From Diadophis punctatus similis (lineage: Eukaryota; Chordata; Lepidosauria; Squamata; Dipsadidae), in contig JALIGW010000003.1 of NCBI GenBank assembly GCA_023053685.1, positions 51,790,496 through 51,854,495 of the forward strand: a DNA stretch of 64,000 bases. The letters run 5' to 3'. The notes under the pieces were generated by a model. The model was not told the origin of the DNA. It saw nothing but the letters and a program-made list of their open reading frames with translations, and searched no databases. Below are positions 24,591 through 34,609 of the stretch, one piece after another; the stretch's first letter is position 1; each line of letters begins with the position of its first letter. The position numbers and the translations under genes are program-made.

Positions 24591-24656
<66 letters not shown>
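24471..24656. repeat. Four-phase trinucleotide array at a CR1 tail
   Basis: Consecutive blocks of (TTG)n, (CTG)n, (CTT)n from about 24507 to 24619, and (ATT)n from 24621 to 24656. Each block differs from the next by one base of the unit. It starts exactly where the CR1 3' UTR ends. The (CTT)n block is a homopurine-homopyrimidine mirror tract with triplex potential. Open frames here (poly-K, poly-R, poly-F) are artefacts. Confidence 0.97.
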
Positions 24657-25103
24657 TTCCAAAATTCAGTCAAAGCTCATGTATGGCTCTTCTTAAGGTT
24701 CAGGTAGTTAATTTGTCTGAAGTGGTTAAGTCCAGCAGGAACTGGGAAATGTTTTCAGCAATGAAAAATGTTTATTCCTAGAAATGGCTGATGGAACATG
24801 GATAGTTTCATGCAAAGGACAAATCTAAGTTGGACATACCTAGGAGAAAGAAACCATTTTCTTTCAACAATCTGTTCTGTGGCTTACCACACTTAGCAAC
24901 GGAGTATTAATGTAGTCATTTTCATCCCTGAAACAGTTAAAAGTTTCTAAAACAGGACTTGAATGGATTGAAAGAAGATATGAGGAATAGGCAACAATGC
25001 CAACCAGGGTAAGACAGCACTCTTCTAACAATATACTGGCACATTGCTTCACAATGCATTTGCGGAGTTTTCGATTGAAACTCACATGACTTCTAAATAA
25101 GTG
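24657..25103. other. Unique sequence between two CR1 copies
   Basis: No element or gene recognised. Confidence 0.4.
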
Positions 25104-25440
25104 ACATGATAGCAGTGTTCCAATACTTGAGGGGATGCCACAGAGAGGAGGGGGTCAGCCTGTTCTCTATGGCACCAGAAAGCCAAACAAGGAATAATGG
25201 ATGGAAGCTGACCAAGGAGAGATTCAACCTGGAAGTGAGGAGAAACTTTCTGATGGTGAGAGCAATCAACCAGTGGAACAGCTTGCCAGCAGAGGTTGTG
25301 AGAGCCCCAACACTTGCGACCTTCAAGGAGAGACTGGACTGCCATCTGTCTCAAATGGTGTAGGAACTCCTGCTTGAGCAGGGGGTTGGACTAGATGACC
25401 TACAAGGTCCCTTCCAACTCTAATAATACATCTAAATCTA
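25104..25440 (+). mobile_element. CR1 LINE 3' end, short copy
   Basis: It starts inside the C-terminal part of ORF2 (MIAVFQYLRGCHREEGVSLF...) and stays open to the stop at 25361-25363, reading INQWNSLPAEVVRAPTLATF and CHLSQMV. The CR1 3' UTR follows ('gcagggggttggactagatg', 'aggtcccttccaactct') and an ATCTAA-type tail to about 25447. It has the same orientation as the copy at 23591 but is a separate insertion with a different truncation point. Confidence 0.92.
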
Positions 25441-26187
25441 AATCTAAAATGATCAGAAGTTATCTGTAAGTATTTGCTAATTCAAATGTCATAGAATCCT
25501 CAAAATAGTGAATCCTTCTGCTTAACTTACCAAATTGCAAAACAAGACAATGCAAATCTGCTTGGCTTTAGCTTCTTCTGATTAGTGTCTTATATCCATG
25601 TTTTATTAGTGATAGTCAAGCACCCATATGGGGTTGGGTGGGGAGAATAAAAGAAGTCATGATGTCAATCATAGACATCATCCTACCTCCACCCTGATGC
25701 AGCTGCAGATGTTGCCATATACTTCTTGATAAGAAATCCTCTAGGTAAGGCCAGAATGAACAAAAACCAAAGATTAAGTTTTTGAATAGTAGGATTTAAA
25801 TAACAATGGAGGTGCTGAATGGAGATTGAATGGCAGCTGTAACAATGTTTGGATGCTATGAAAGAGAAGTGTGATGAATTAAGGGTTATTTTCTAGTCTA
25901 AATAATGTTCCCAATAAGAGATAAGTATCTAGTAGCAGTGTTTTCTGCCTAGCTTACGAGGACAGTGCTCTGAAAAAATGTCCAGTCCAAGCCTAGTTTA
26001 AAGGCAAAGAACTATATTATGAAAAGACATGAAGGGCCTTGAAGTTAACCATTAGACAGCCGGCTAAAATTGTGTACAAAATATCCAATCGTAGTCTCTA
26101 CCATGATGGATTTACCAAATTCCTATTATGATTGTAGCAGTTATTATGGCTGTGAAGTGCTTTGAATTCCATACTCAGAATGTGAGA
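25441..26187. other. Unique sequence, no gene seen
   Basis: No recognisable element. Confidence 0.4.
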
Positions 26188-26245
26188 CTGGCTGAGGAAT
26201 CCTAGAAGTTGAGATCCTTAAAGCTGCGAAGTTTGAGAAACACAG
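26188..26245 (+). mobile_element. Old half-copy of the palindromic hAT MITE (family B)
   Basis: The order CTGGCTGAGGAATCC..., AGAAGTTGAGATCC, TTAAAGCTGC, AAGTTTGAGAAACACAG follows the right arm of the family B MITE at 1607-1741 with many substitutions. No left arm and no target duplication are visible. Confidence 0.55.
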
Positions 26246-26401
26246 ATACGATGTTTGCACTCCTGCAGGCTTTGAAGCTCTTTTTGGAGATCAAAGCTGC
26301 AATACTGCATAGCCCCAGTAATTAACTGTAAATTATCTGTTATAGATAGATGTAATTAACATGTAGATATTTTATCCAAATCTCTGACCACATTTTATAT
26401 A

Positions 26402-27046
26402 CTGTATTTTTCGGAGTATAAGACGCACCAGAGTATAAGACGCACCTTAGTTTTTGGGGAGGAAAATAGGGGCAAACAATCTGCCTACCAGGTATTCATC
26501 TGGCTAGCATCCTTAGTCTGGTCAGCTTCAGCACATTATTTTATCCCCTGGTTAGGACTTAAAAAAACCTTCTTCTGAGAGAATAACAATGAAAGAGCCT
26601 GCAAGCCAGTAAGAGCTGGGAAGATCGTTAGCACCTAGTTAGGGCTAAAAAAAAAACTTATTCGGAGCAGCTTCAGCACATTATTTTATCTCCTGGTTAG
26701 GACTTAAAAAAACCTTCTTCTGAGAGAGTAACAATGAAAGAATCTGCAAGCCAAGAAGAGCTGGGAAGATAGTTAGCACCTGGTTAAGGCTAGAAAAAAA
26801 CTTATTTGGAGGAAGTAGAGCAATGAAAAAAAAAACCCTGCAAAGACTTAGGGCTGGAAAAACATTCTTCTGAGAGAGTAACAATGAAAGAGCCTGCAAG
26901 GTAAGAGCTGTGAAGATCTGTTAGCACCTAGTTAGGGCTGGAAAAAAAAAAGCTACATTCGAAGTATAAGACGCACCCAAATTTTCAGCCATTTCAGCCA
27001 TATTTTAGGGAGGAAAAAGGTGCGTCTTATAGTCCGAAAAATACGG
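26402..27046. mobile_element. Tc1/mariner-type MITE with internal tandem repeats (645 bp)
   Basis: The left terminus CTGTATTTTTCGGAGTATAA and the right terminus TTATAGTCCGAAAAATACGG are imperfect inverted repeats flanked by TA (26400-26401 and 27047-27048). Both termini carry 'TATAAGACGCACC'-type sequence, repeated once just inside the left end and again near 26962. The interior holds about three units of a 145-150 bp tandem repeat (the TCTTCTGAGA landmark at 26571, 26716 and 26866). It encodes no transposase. Confidence 0.87.
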
Positions 27047-27048
27047 TA

Positions 27049-27665
27049 ATTTTCTCTTGAACAATGCATTTGGCTAGCCATAAACTAATTCAGAAAATGA
27101 TTTCCAAAAGTCATATTGTTCACTAATAAATATTAAAACATGTGATTGTTCAAAATTCTTTTTTTCATTTGGGAATATTTAGAAACATTAAAGAGGTTTT
27201 TGCACCGCAACTCCTGCATAGTAGAACTTTAAAGAATACGAACAGTGCACTTGGTCAACAAGACCTATGTACATTTCTGTATTCCACTTTTAAAGGAGCA
27301 AAAATGTATGAACTCAGCTGCAGACTTTACTAACCACTTCTTTTGGATAAACCAAGAACAAGTTTTGGAACAAATTCTTTTTGATATCTATTTTATCGAT
27401 ACATCACATATAGTGATTCTTTTGCAGATGTGCATGGCTAGGATCAGTAAAGTCAATGAACCACTAGTAGCTAGCCTAGTCATAAATAAATAATACAACA
27501 CCATTAATAATAGTAGTGCCAGTCCTTTTCCCACAGCAGTGGCTAATGATATACTGCAGCAAATTGATATAAATAACCAACTAAGTTTTACAAAGGGTTC
27601 TGGAAGCAGGGGGTGAGAAGTCAGTACTGTGCTGATTCGCTGTGCTGACTTGTTACCAATACTTC
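27049..27665. other. Unique sequence, no gene seen
   Basis: No recognisable element. Short open frames at 27142-27493 have no domains. Confidence 0.4.
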
Positions 27666-27978
27666 ATGCTTACCAGTGGTGGTATTCAAATTTTTTTACT
27701 ACCGGTTCTATGGGCGTGATTTATTTTGTGGGTGTGGCGTGATGGTCATGTGATGGTGGGCATGGCTTAGTGATCATGTGATTGGTGGGCTTGGCTTGGT
27801 GGTCATGTGACGGCAGGCGTGGCTTGGTGGTCATGTGACTGGGTGGGCGTGGCTTGGTGGTTATGCTCTCTAAAGGGTAGTCTTTGCTGGAGAATCCTAG
27901 TGAATCCGGGTCTTGAATCAATGCTATTATGCCGTGACTGTATGGACAACTGATGGCCCTGGTTAAATTCCTAAAGGA

Positions 27979-28213
27979 CAGGTAGTCCTCGATTTACAAC
28001 CACAATTGAGGCCAACATTTATGTTGCTAAGTGAGACAGTTGTTAAGTGAGTTTTGCCCCATTTTACAACCTTTCTTGCCATGGTTGTTAAGTAAACAGT
28101 TGCAGTTGTTAAGTCAGTAACACAGCTGTTAAGTGAATCTGGTTTCCCATTGACGTTGCTCATCAGAAGGTTGTAAAAAGTGTTCACACCACCCCTGGAC
28201 ACTGCAATGATCA
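27979..28213. mobile_element. Mariner-like repeat, left half only
   Basis: It begins CAGGTAGTCCTCGATTTACA, keeps the left-end body with four 'gttaagt' motifs, and stops abruptly at 'gcaatgatcatata', where the next copy begins with its own terminus. It is truncated by that second copy or by a deletion between the two. Confidence 0.7.
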
Positions 28214-28215
28214 TA

Positions 28216-28600
28216 TATAGGTAGTCCTTGACTTACAACAGTTCATTTAGTGACCATTCAAAGTTACAACACTGAAAAAAGTGACTTATGACCAGTTTTC
28301 ACACTTATGACCGTTGTAGCATCCCTGTAGTCACATGATCAAAATTCCAACGCTTGGCAACTGAGTCATAATTCTGATGGTTCCAGCATCCTGAGGTCAT
28401 GTGATGACCTTTTCTGACAAGCAAAGTCAATGGGGAAGCCAGATTCACTTGACAATCATGTTACTAAATTAACAACTGCAGTGATTCACTTAACAAATGT
28501 AGCAAGAAAGGTCATAAAATGGGGCAAAACTCACTTCACCGTCTCACTTAGTTACAGAAATTTTGGACTCAATTGTGGTCATGTCAAGAATTACCTATAT
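28216..28600. mobile_element. Mariner-like repeat, inverted second copy
   Basis: It starts TAGGTAGTCCTTGACTTACA with TA before it, and ends at 'tcaagaattaccta' followed by TA. It lies in opposite orientation to 27979-28213, so the pair forms a large inverted repeat. It has the family motifs 'cacatgatcaaaattc' and 'acttaacaaatgtagcaag'. Confidence 0.72.
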
Positions 28601-28984
28601 CAAGGTATACATAAAATTTCAGATTCTGTATATTGCACCAAATCCTAGGACTTTCTTTCTCATCATATCCAACAACCAATTACTGTATTCGGAACAAAAC
28701 CTTAAAGCTGTGCCTTAGAACTCAAACGCAGCCAAGATGCAGACCCAGAACTGAGTCTCCCAAACCTCCATTAGATCTGCTCTTCACATTCATTTTAAGT
28801 TAAGCATTTCTTCCTAACTGAGGCTGAAGTTACTGTCCCTACAATCGTCTCCCACATTTGAGAATAAACTTATACATGATTAAGTAATTAACTTCCTTCA
28901 AACTGCTTTTGGTCCTCTTGAGGCACATTGTCTTTTTTTGCACTGTACTGCAAATTTAAGTTCTTAGCATTTTGTTCTTATTCC

Positions 28985-30030
28985 TGAGATGCTTCGGGGA
29001 GGGGGCTGACCCTGGCGCTGCTGCTGGGAGCACTGGACCTCTTGAGCCTGGAGGGAGGGAGGGAGGGAGGTGACTGGAACTTACCATCTGGGGACTGCTG
29101 GCGAGGTGAGGTAACTCTCCAAGAAGCAGCAGCGGGTAATCCAGAAGCAGCAGACAAGTGGAGCGTTCCAAGTCCTGGTGATAGCCGAATGGCCCAGCGG
29201 GCGGCGGGTCCGGTTTGTCAGCTCGCTGCCTTGGTGACTCCCCGTGCCAGCAGCCTTACTCCCTGACCCGACAGCGGAGCACCGGTGCTTTCACCACTCT
29301 TTGGTTTGTGGCAGTGCTCAGTGTGCGCTGGTCCTTCACCTACCGCTGCCCTCGCCCCCTCCATTGGTGACGGCGCCCGCCTGCCTGGGCAGAAGCCCTG
29401 CTGTGGTGGGATGGGGCATCTGCATGGCTGCTTCAGGCACCCGCCCCCCAGTCGCGGCGGGAATGGCGACAGTGGGAGTGAGCTCTCAGCACTTTTTCCA
29501 GTGGCGGGAAAAAGTTCCTCGCTCAGCTTTTGCCCGCCGCTTGGATGCACCGCCACTTGGAACTCCAGGTGGTGGGCGGCAGCAGTGAGCTCCAGGTAGT
29601 GGACGAAAGGTGAGTGAGGATTCCCCCTCAGCCGCAGAGGCCACCCGGGTAGACTGTGCCCAGGGTCTCTACCCCAGCCGCCTTCTCGGCAGTGGCCCAG
29701 AGCTCAGCGCTCCCCTGCCAAGGCCCATAGGAGTCATGGTTGGCCTGGTGGCCCCGTTCCCCACCAGGAAGGGCACCGCTCCTTGGGCCAGCTCTTCTCG
29801 GCAGATGGGCTGCGAAGCTTGCCAGGCTGCCCCCCAGTCCCCGCTGGGCTATGTCTCCCAAAGCCGCCGGGGTTGTGAAGGTGAGCTGGGGCGAGTGTTG
29901 GGTGGGGTGAACAACCAGTGACAGGAGTACCGGTTCGGTGGTGTGGCCAGCCGGCCATCGCTACCAGTTCTCCGACCTCCGGGAAATGGCCGCCAGCAGT
30001 TCGGGAGAACCGGTACGAACTGGCTGAATA
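28985..30030. other. GC-rich core of the composite hAT element
   Basis: About 1 kb with much higher G+C and CpG than any other part of the window, including a (GGGA)n run at about 29049-29071. Open frames up to 114 codons occur on both strands, overlap one another and show no domain, as expected from GC-rich non-coding DNA. The last ~100 bases carry the MITE terminal motifs. It may be a captured host GC-rich fragment or an old MITE core; no evidence here decides between them. Confidence 0.6.
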
Positions 30031-30047
30031 CCACCTCTGATGCTTAC

Positions 30048-30945
30048 TAATGTTACCAGCAGCCTATACTAATATGGGGAGTGATTGTCTCTCAGCAATC
30101 ATGCAGCTGTGAGGTGTTGATCTAGCTTCCAACACTGGTGTGTATCTTCTACCTATAGGAGGACAAGGCATACCTCCCGTTTGTGTGCTGCTCTGCAGCA
30201 GCTGACATAAGCTATCTGCTGTGCCACTTCATTTGCCTTCCTGTGTTCTACTTTTTTGCAATTTGATATCTGCACCAAGCCTTCTAGAACAGAAAAGAAA
30301 TTCATACAGAAAATCCACCAAACCCTTCCGCCCGTCTTTAGAAATGCACCACTATTTGCATAAGCTATTAAGCAGTAAACTAAACAGATGTGACCTTTTT
30401 AGTTTGTAATCCAGCATGGACATGAGCTAAATGAACATTTATTATGACATATAATAAATTCCAATTCAGCATAAGTGTCAGTAGTGCCTTTAATATTAAC
30501 TTTCAGAAAGTAAATACTTCCTTGTATTGCTCAAATTTCTAACCCCAACTCCATTGATTTACAATTCATCCCAAATTTCCACGTGCCAGGGCTGGGGCAT
30601 GGACAACAGCGGAGGAAAAGCCATGAACCTGGAATAAACTAATACTCCAGTCCAGACCAAAGAGTGTTGAAACCCAATACATGATGACCTCATTGCCAAA
30701 AAGGCTCAACCTCAACCAAGGCCTTCTTATACTCCTCCTAGTGGCCAGCCTGGGTAGACGGATTCCAACCAGGCCAAAAAGTTAGTGTAATTTGCTTTTC
30801 AATAACTCTTCATATAAGAGCAACTTACTGTTCTTCGTAGCATTTTCTGATATGATTCCATTACGTCCTTCATCCCAAAATGGATCAGTATTCAGCCTAC
30901 TGAATAATGGTAACAGAAGCTGTTACAACAGAAGTAAGTTGTAAA
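30048..30945. other. Unique sequence, no gene seen
   Basis: No recognisable element up to the Gypsy fragment. Part of 30590-30790 could belong to the same retrotransposon, but I cannot show this. Confidence 0.4.
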
Positions 30946-31387
30946 GATGCCGAGTTAAGAAAATACATTGACGCCAACTTAGCACGGGGTTTCATCCAGC
31001 CCGCCAAATCCAGAGTAGCACCCCCCCATACTATTTTAAGAGAAAAAAGATGGGATGAGGCTCTGCATGGATTTTCATGGAATTAATGCCATGTGTGTGA
31101 AGAACATCCACCCCCTCCCCCTCATGAAAGACATGCTAAGCCACTTAGCCAAGGGCAAGGTATTCACCAAACTAGACCTGAGAGAAGCCTATTACCGCAT
31201 ATGGATTAGAGAAGGGGATGAATGGAAGACTGCTTTTAACTGCCCGCTTGGCAACTTCCAATTCAAGGTCATGCCATTTTGCCTGCAAGGCCACCCCCCC
31301 CCCCCTGCATTCTTCATGCAACTGATAAATGAGATGCTACACGAGCACCTATACAAAGGGGTCCTAGTTTACCTAGATGACATGTAG
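30946..31387 (+). pseudogene. Ty3/Gypsy reverse-transcriptase fragment
   Basis: The plus strand carries Gypsy reverse-transcriptase blocks: a leader reading ELRKYIDANLARGFIQPAKS, then (31055 on) LCMDFHGINAM, KVFTKLDLREAYYRI (first catalytic Asp), REGDEWKTAFNCPLGNFQFKVMPF and LVYLDDM with YLDD at 31370-31381. A stop follows two codons after YLDD. A frame change lies between the leader and 31055, and a run of 12 C (31294-31305) replaces the usual short spacer between the VMPF block and the following helix. No gag, protease, RNase H, integrase or LTR is seen, so this is a dead fragment. Confidence 0.83.
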
Positions 31388-31587
31388 ATAAGTATTAATG
31401 GTACTGTATATAGGGTGACAGCTAAAGTATAGGAATACACAAAACAAGTTTCACATCAATCAGAAGATATAGTCTTGTATTTGAGAATCCCTAATTTATT
31501 GCTACCTGAAGGGAAAAATTATGCAAAACAAATATGTGTATGTAAGTGTATATGAATTTTATCTCCAATTCTGGTTTGCACTGCTCA

Positions 31588-32275
31588 GAATAATAGAATA
31601 GCAGAGTTGGAAGGGACCATGGAGGTCTTCTAGTCCAACCCCCTGCTCAGGTAGGAAACCTTATACCATTTCAGACAAATGGTTGTCCAGTCTCTTCTTA
31701 AAAACTTCCAGTGTTGGAGTATCCACAACTTCTGGAGGCAAGTTGTTCTACTGATTAATTGTTCTAACTGTCAGGAAATTTATCATTAGTTCTAGGTTGC
31801 TTCTCTTCTTGATTAGTTTCCATCTATTCCTTCTTGTCCTGCCTTCAGGTGTTTTGGAGAATAGTTTGACTCCCTCTTCTTTGTTGCAACCCCTGAGATA
31901 TTGGAACACTGCTATCATGTCACCTCCAGTCCTTCTTTTCATTAAACTAGACATACCCAGTTCCTGCAACCGTTCTTCATATGTTTTAGCCTCCAGTCAC
32001 CTAATCATCTTTGTTGCTCTTCTCTTAACTCTTTCTAGAGTCTCAACATCTTTTTTACATTGTGGCGACCAAAACTGGATGCAGTATCCAAGTGTGGTCT
32101 TACCAAAGCATTATATAGTGGTTTTAACACGTCACGTGATCTTGATTCTATCCCTCTGTTAATGCAACCTAATGCATTTGCTTTTTTGGCAGCTGCAACT
32201 CACTGCTGCTCATATTTAAGAGCTTGTCCACCAGGACTCAAAGATCCCTCTCACAGTTACTACTATTGAGCCAGG
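31588..32275 (-). mobile_element. CR1 LINE 3' portion, minus strand, decayed
   Basis: The minus strand reads LQELGMSSLMKRRTGGDMIAVFQYLRGCNKEEGVKLFSKTPEGRTRRNRWKLIKKRSNLELM followed by the CR1 3' UTR 'aggtttcctacctgagcagg...ggtcccttccaac' and an ATTCTATT tail near 31588. The 5' part (32050-32275) is frameshifted. It is the same family as 23591-24470 but older, and on the opposite strand. Confidence 0.9.
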
Positions 32276-32287
32276 TACTGCCTATAC

Positions 32288-32418
32288 TAGGGATGTCAAA
32301 CTCATGGCCCGCAGGCCGGATGCGTCACGTATTGGCCACCCCACCCCCGTTTTAGCGAAGGGGGAAAAAGTTGTGATATGTCACGTGATGACTTGTTGTC
32401 ATGAGTTTGACACCCCTG
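32288..32418. mobile_element. Palindromic hAT MITE, third type (131 bp)
   Basis: Left end TAGGGATGTCAAACTCATGGC (decayed CAGGGGTGTCAAACTCA) and right end GAGTTTGACACCCCTG are inverted repeats. The flanking 8-mers GCCTATAC (32280-32287) and ACCTATAC (32419-32426) match at 7 of 8 positions. The interior holds the GGCCCGCAGGCCGGATGCGTCACG block. The size, ends and 8-bp duplication indicate hAT. It is unrelated to families A and B by its interior. Confidence 0.82.
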
Positions 32419-32426
32419 ACCTATAC

Positions 32427-32901
32427 TATACCAGGTATAGTTTTTACCAGGTATTTGTTTTACTTGCCTAAATGTAGAACCTTAGGAAATGTAGTCCTTA
32501 GGATGAAAAAAATAAAGCTTTAAAAAGTCTTCACCCAGATGACAACCATTAACTGTGACTAACACAGGTAGGTCCCATAGAATATGGAGTATATCCAGTA
32601 TTACATTACATAACAATTACATTACATAACAAATTACCAATTTTCCATTGATGATTTATTGCAGCCCCAGATGGTATTTTCCAAATATACTGAACTATAA
32701 TAAAAACATGTGTAGTGTACCAAGTTGTTTATACCCAATATCCTGAAGGTTATTATTAATAATATCAGTTTCCAGTCCTGCTATACAGTATGTATTCACA
32801 TATCACCAAAACTGCTTTGTTTATTAGCATTCACATTTTAGAAGAGAAACAAGAGAAACCACAATTTTTATAAACTGCAATGCTTGTCGGTGTGTATATG
32901 C
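32427..32901. other. Unique sequence, no gene seen
   Basis: No recognisable element. Confidence 0.4.
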
Positions 32902-32909
32902 ATTAGGAT

Positions 32910-33068
32910 CAGCGGTGGGTTGCTCCTGGTTTGGCCCAGTTCGGCGAACCGGTAGCGGTGGTGGCGGGAGGCTCTGCCCACTCACCCGGAACACTTCTGC
33001 GCATGCGCAGAAGCGTCGTGCGCACATGCAAGCAAAACAGTAGCGACGGGATTTACAACCCACTACTG
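32910..33068 (+). mobile_element. hAT MITE family A, short form (159 bp)
   Basis: Termini CAGCGGTGGGTTGC and CAACCCACTACTG have a perfect 8-bp duplication ATTAGGAT at 32902-32909 and 33069-33076. It carries a full TGCGCATGCGCA at 32998-33009. Of the family A members, only this copy and 48238-48395 (158 bp, opposite orientation) have this short interior, so they form a sub-family. Confidence 0.92.
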
Positions 33069-33076
33069 ATTAGGAT

Positions 33077-34280
33077 ATTACTAATGGCTAAGTGCTGGCT
33101 ATTTATTTAGTACTTAAAAGTCTCTATGTAGCTTTATCCTTCAATTTCTATACTGCAAGATATCCATAAGTTCTCTTCCCACCCACCCCACCACCATGGT
33201 GTGTTTGATGTTCATTTTGTCTAAGGAAATCAATGTCTGTATCAATAGATGAATGTATTGGATTTACTTCTCCAAGGACAGTCTTTTTAAAACAAGTTGT
33301 CAGTTTTTTGTCAGTATCCTGTAACCATGTCATTTTAATTAAAAATATATCAAAGGACTATTCATGTTAAAGCCACGTGAGAAGTTTCAGAAATATGCCC
33401 TTGAGCACTTTAAATTTAAAAAAATTAAGGTGGCTCTTGGGAATGGGGAGGACCTTTCTTTTGATGGAATTAAATAAGATTTATAGGATCTTGCAACAGA
33501 ACAGAGTTCTGTTTAGTAATGATAGTGGGGAATGATGGAAGATTGCACATTATTTGCAATTTTTTAGAGATAAGTCATAGAGATGGAAGAGAGGAAAGAA
33601 ACTTTTGCTGTGTTATTCATTGCTGAATTCTGAATTCAGTTTACCTTAATGGGAAACGCCCCCTTTCTTTTACTGTGGTAAGTTAAATTAAAACAAATTC
33701 TTGACCAGCAAAATCCAGCCTGATATAGGCAATCTTGCTGCCACCTCTGATCTGCTTGATAACTTAGAAAGAAGGCAAACAATGTCAGATTAGATGAAAA
33801 GAAGAAAAATAGTAACTGATAAGAATATTTACTTTTTCAACACATAAAAAAAAACAAGAGAGAAATGTAAAATTTCTAAACAGAAGATCATGATGTCACA
33901 TGCCCCTGAATTGTCTATCTATCTATTTTTGTGGTAGCAAAGAGCAAGAACAGGACAGTAGTTTTCAGTCATAGCTGAGGAAATATCTTATGCAATTTGA
34001 AATCCCTGTCAGCTAAACATTTTTATATTATTATCCCAGTTTTAAGGATGCAATAGGCTCTGGTGAGCTTATAGCATGGAAGACTAAATTTTCAAACCTC
34101 TTTCAGAAGTCTTCAGAACCTTCACAACCTGGACCCACCTCCTGCTTGTTATTTCCTGTTGCTATCACTTGGCTTTAGATGAAGGGTTTCTGAAAAGGAT
34201 AGGGTTGTCACAACTTATTCTGGAGAGATAAAAACCAAAAAGTGAAATAATTCCTATAATATCATGTCCTGGAACATACA
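33077..34280. other. AT-rich unique DNA
   Basis: No recognisable element. Short open frames have no domains. Confidence 0.4.
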
Positions 34281-34609
34281 CAGGGGTGGGTTCTAACTTA
34301 CCTCGCTGCCGGTTCACTTCTTCCACATGCGCAGTGGCAAAATATCCAAAACAATTTTAAAAAGCCGAAAACAAGATGGTGACGCATGCACAGTGCCGGA
34401 AACTCGGCTTCTGTGAATGTGCAGAAGAAGAAAAAAACTGGAAAAAAATTGGGAAAAAAATTGGGAAAAAAATTAAAAAATGCAAAAAAAGATGGCAGCC
34501 TCCACAGACCAGCACTGACCGAACCAGTTCAGTGACATCATCATGACATCACCAGTGGTTTGCTACCAGTTCGGGTGAACTGGTCCGAACCGGGAAGAAC
34601 CCACCTCTG
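34281..34609 (-). mobile_element. hAT MITE family A, copy (329 bp), minus orientation
   Basis: Termini CAGGGGTGGGTTCTAACTTACC and GAACCCACCTCTG. Reversed, it matches copy 1 at 4938, with the GAGGTAAGTT motif next to the terminus and the ATGACATCA boxes near the other end. The flanking 8-mers AACATACA and GACATAGA match only at 6 of 8 positions. The interior is A-rich, with a GGGAAAAAAATT repeat (34438-34475). The NRF1-like motifs have decayed to CATGCGC. Confidence 0.83.

Larger units (their letters stand above)
27674..30039. mobile_element. Large composite hAT element related to family A (2,366 bp)
   Basis: Termini CAGTGGTGGTATTCA and TGAATACCACCTCTG form a perfect 15-bp inverted repeat, and the outermost 8 bp duplication ATGCTTAC is exact (27666-27673, 30040-30047). 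Inside the left end a degenerate 30-40 bp unit ('ggtggtcatgtga...ggcgtggctt') repeats about four times (27735-27860). Two mariner-like copies then lie at 27979-28600, and a GC-rich block at 28985-30030 ends in the ACCGGTACGAAC terminal motif. The exact duplication shows that the outer ends moved as one unit; the mariner-like copies may be later insertions. No hAT transposase motifs are visible. Confidence 0.82.

Noticed and set aside
24375..24696. Poly-K, poly-R, poly-I and poly-F proteins
   Set aside because: They are frames of the trinucleotide array.
28956..29958. Overlapping open frames in the GC-rich block, as a possible exon or CpG-island promoter
   Set aside because: Frames overlap on both strands, have no recognisable domain, and the block sits inside a hAT element with matched ends. 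A host gene is not supported, although capture of host DNA remains open.
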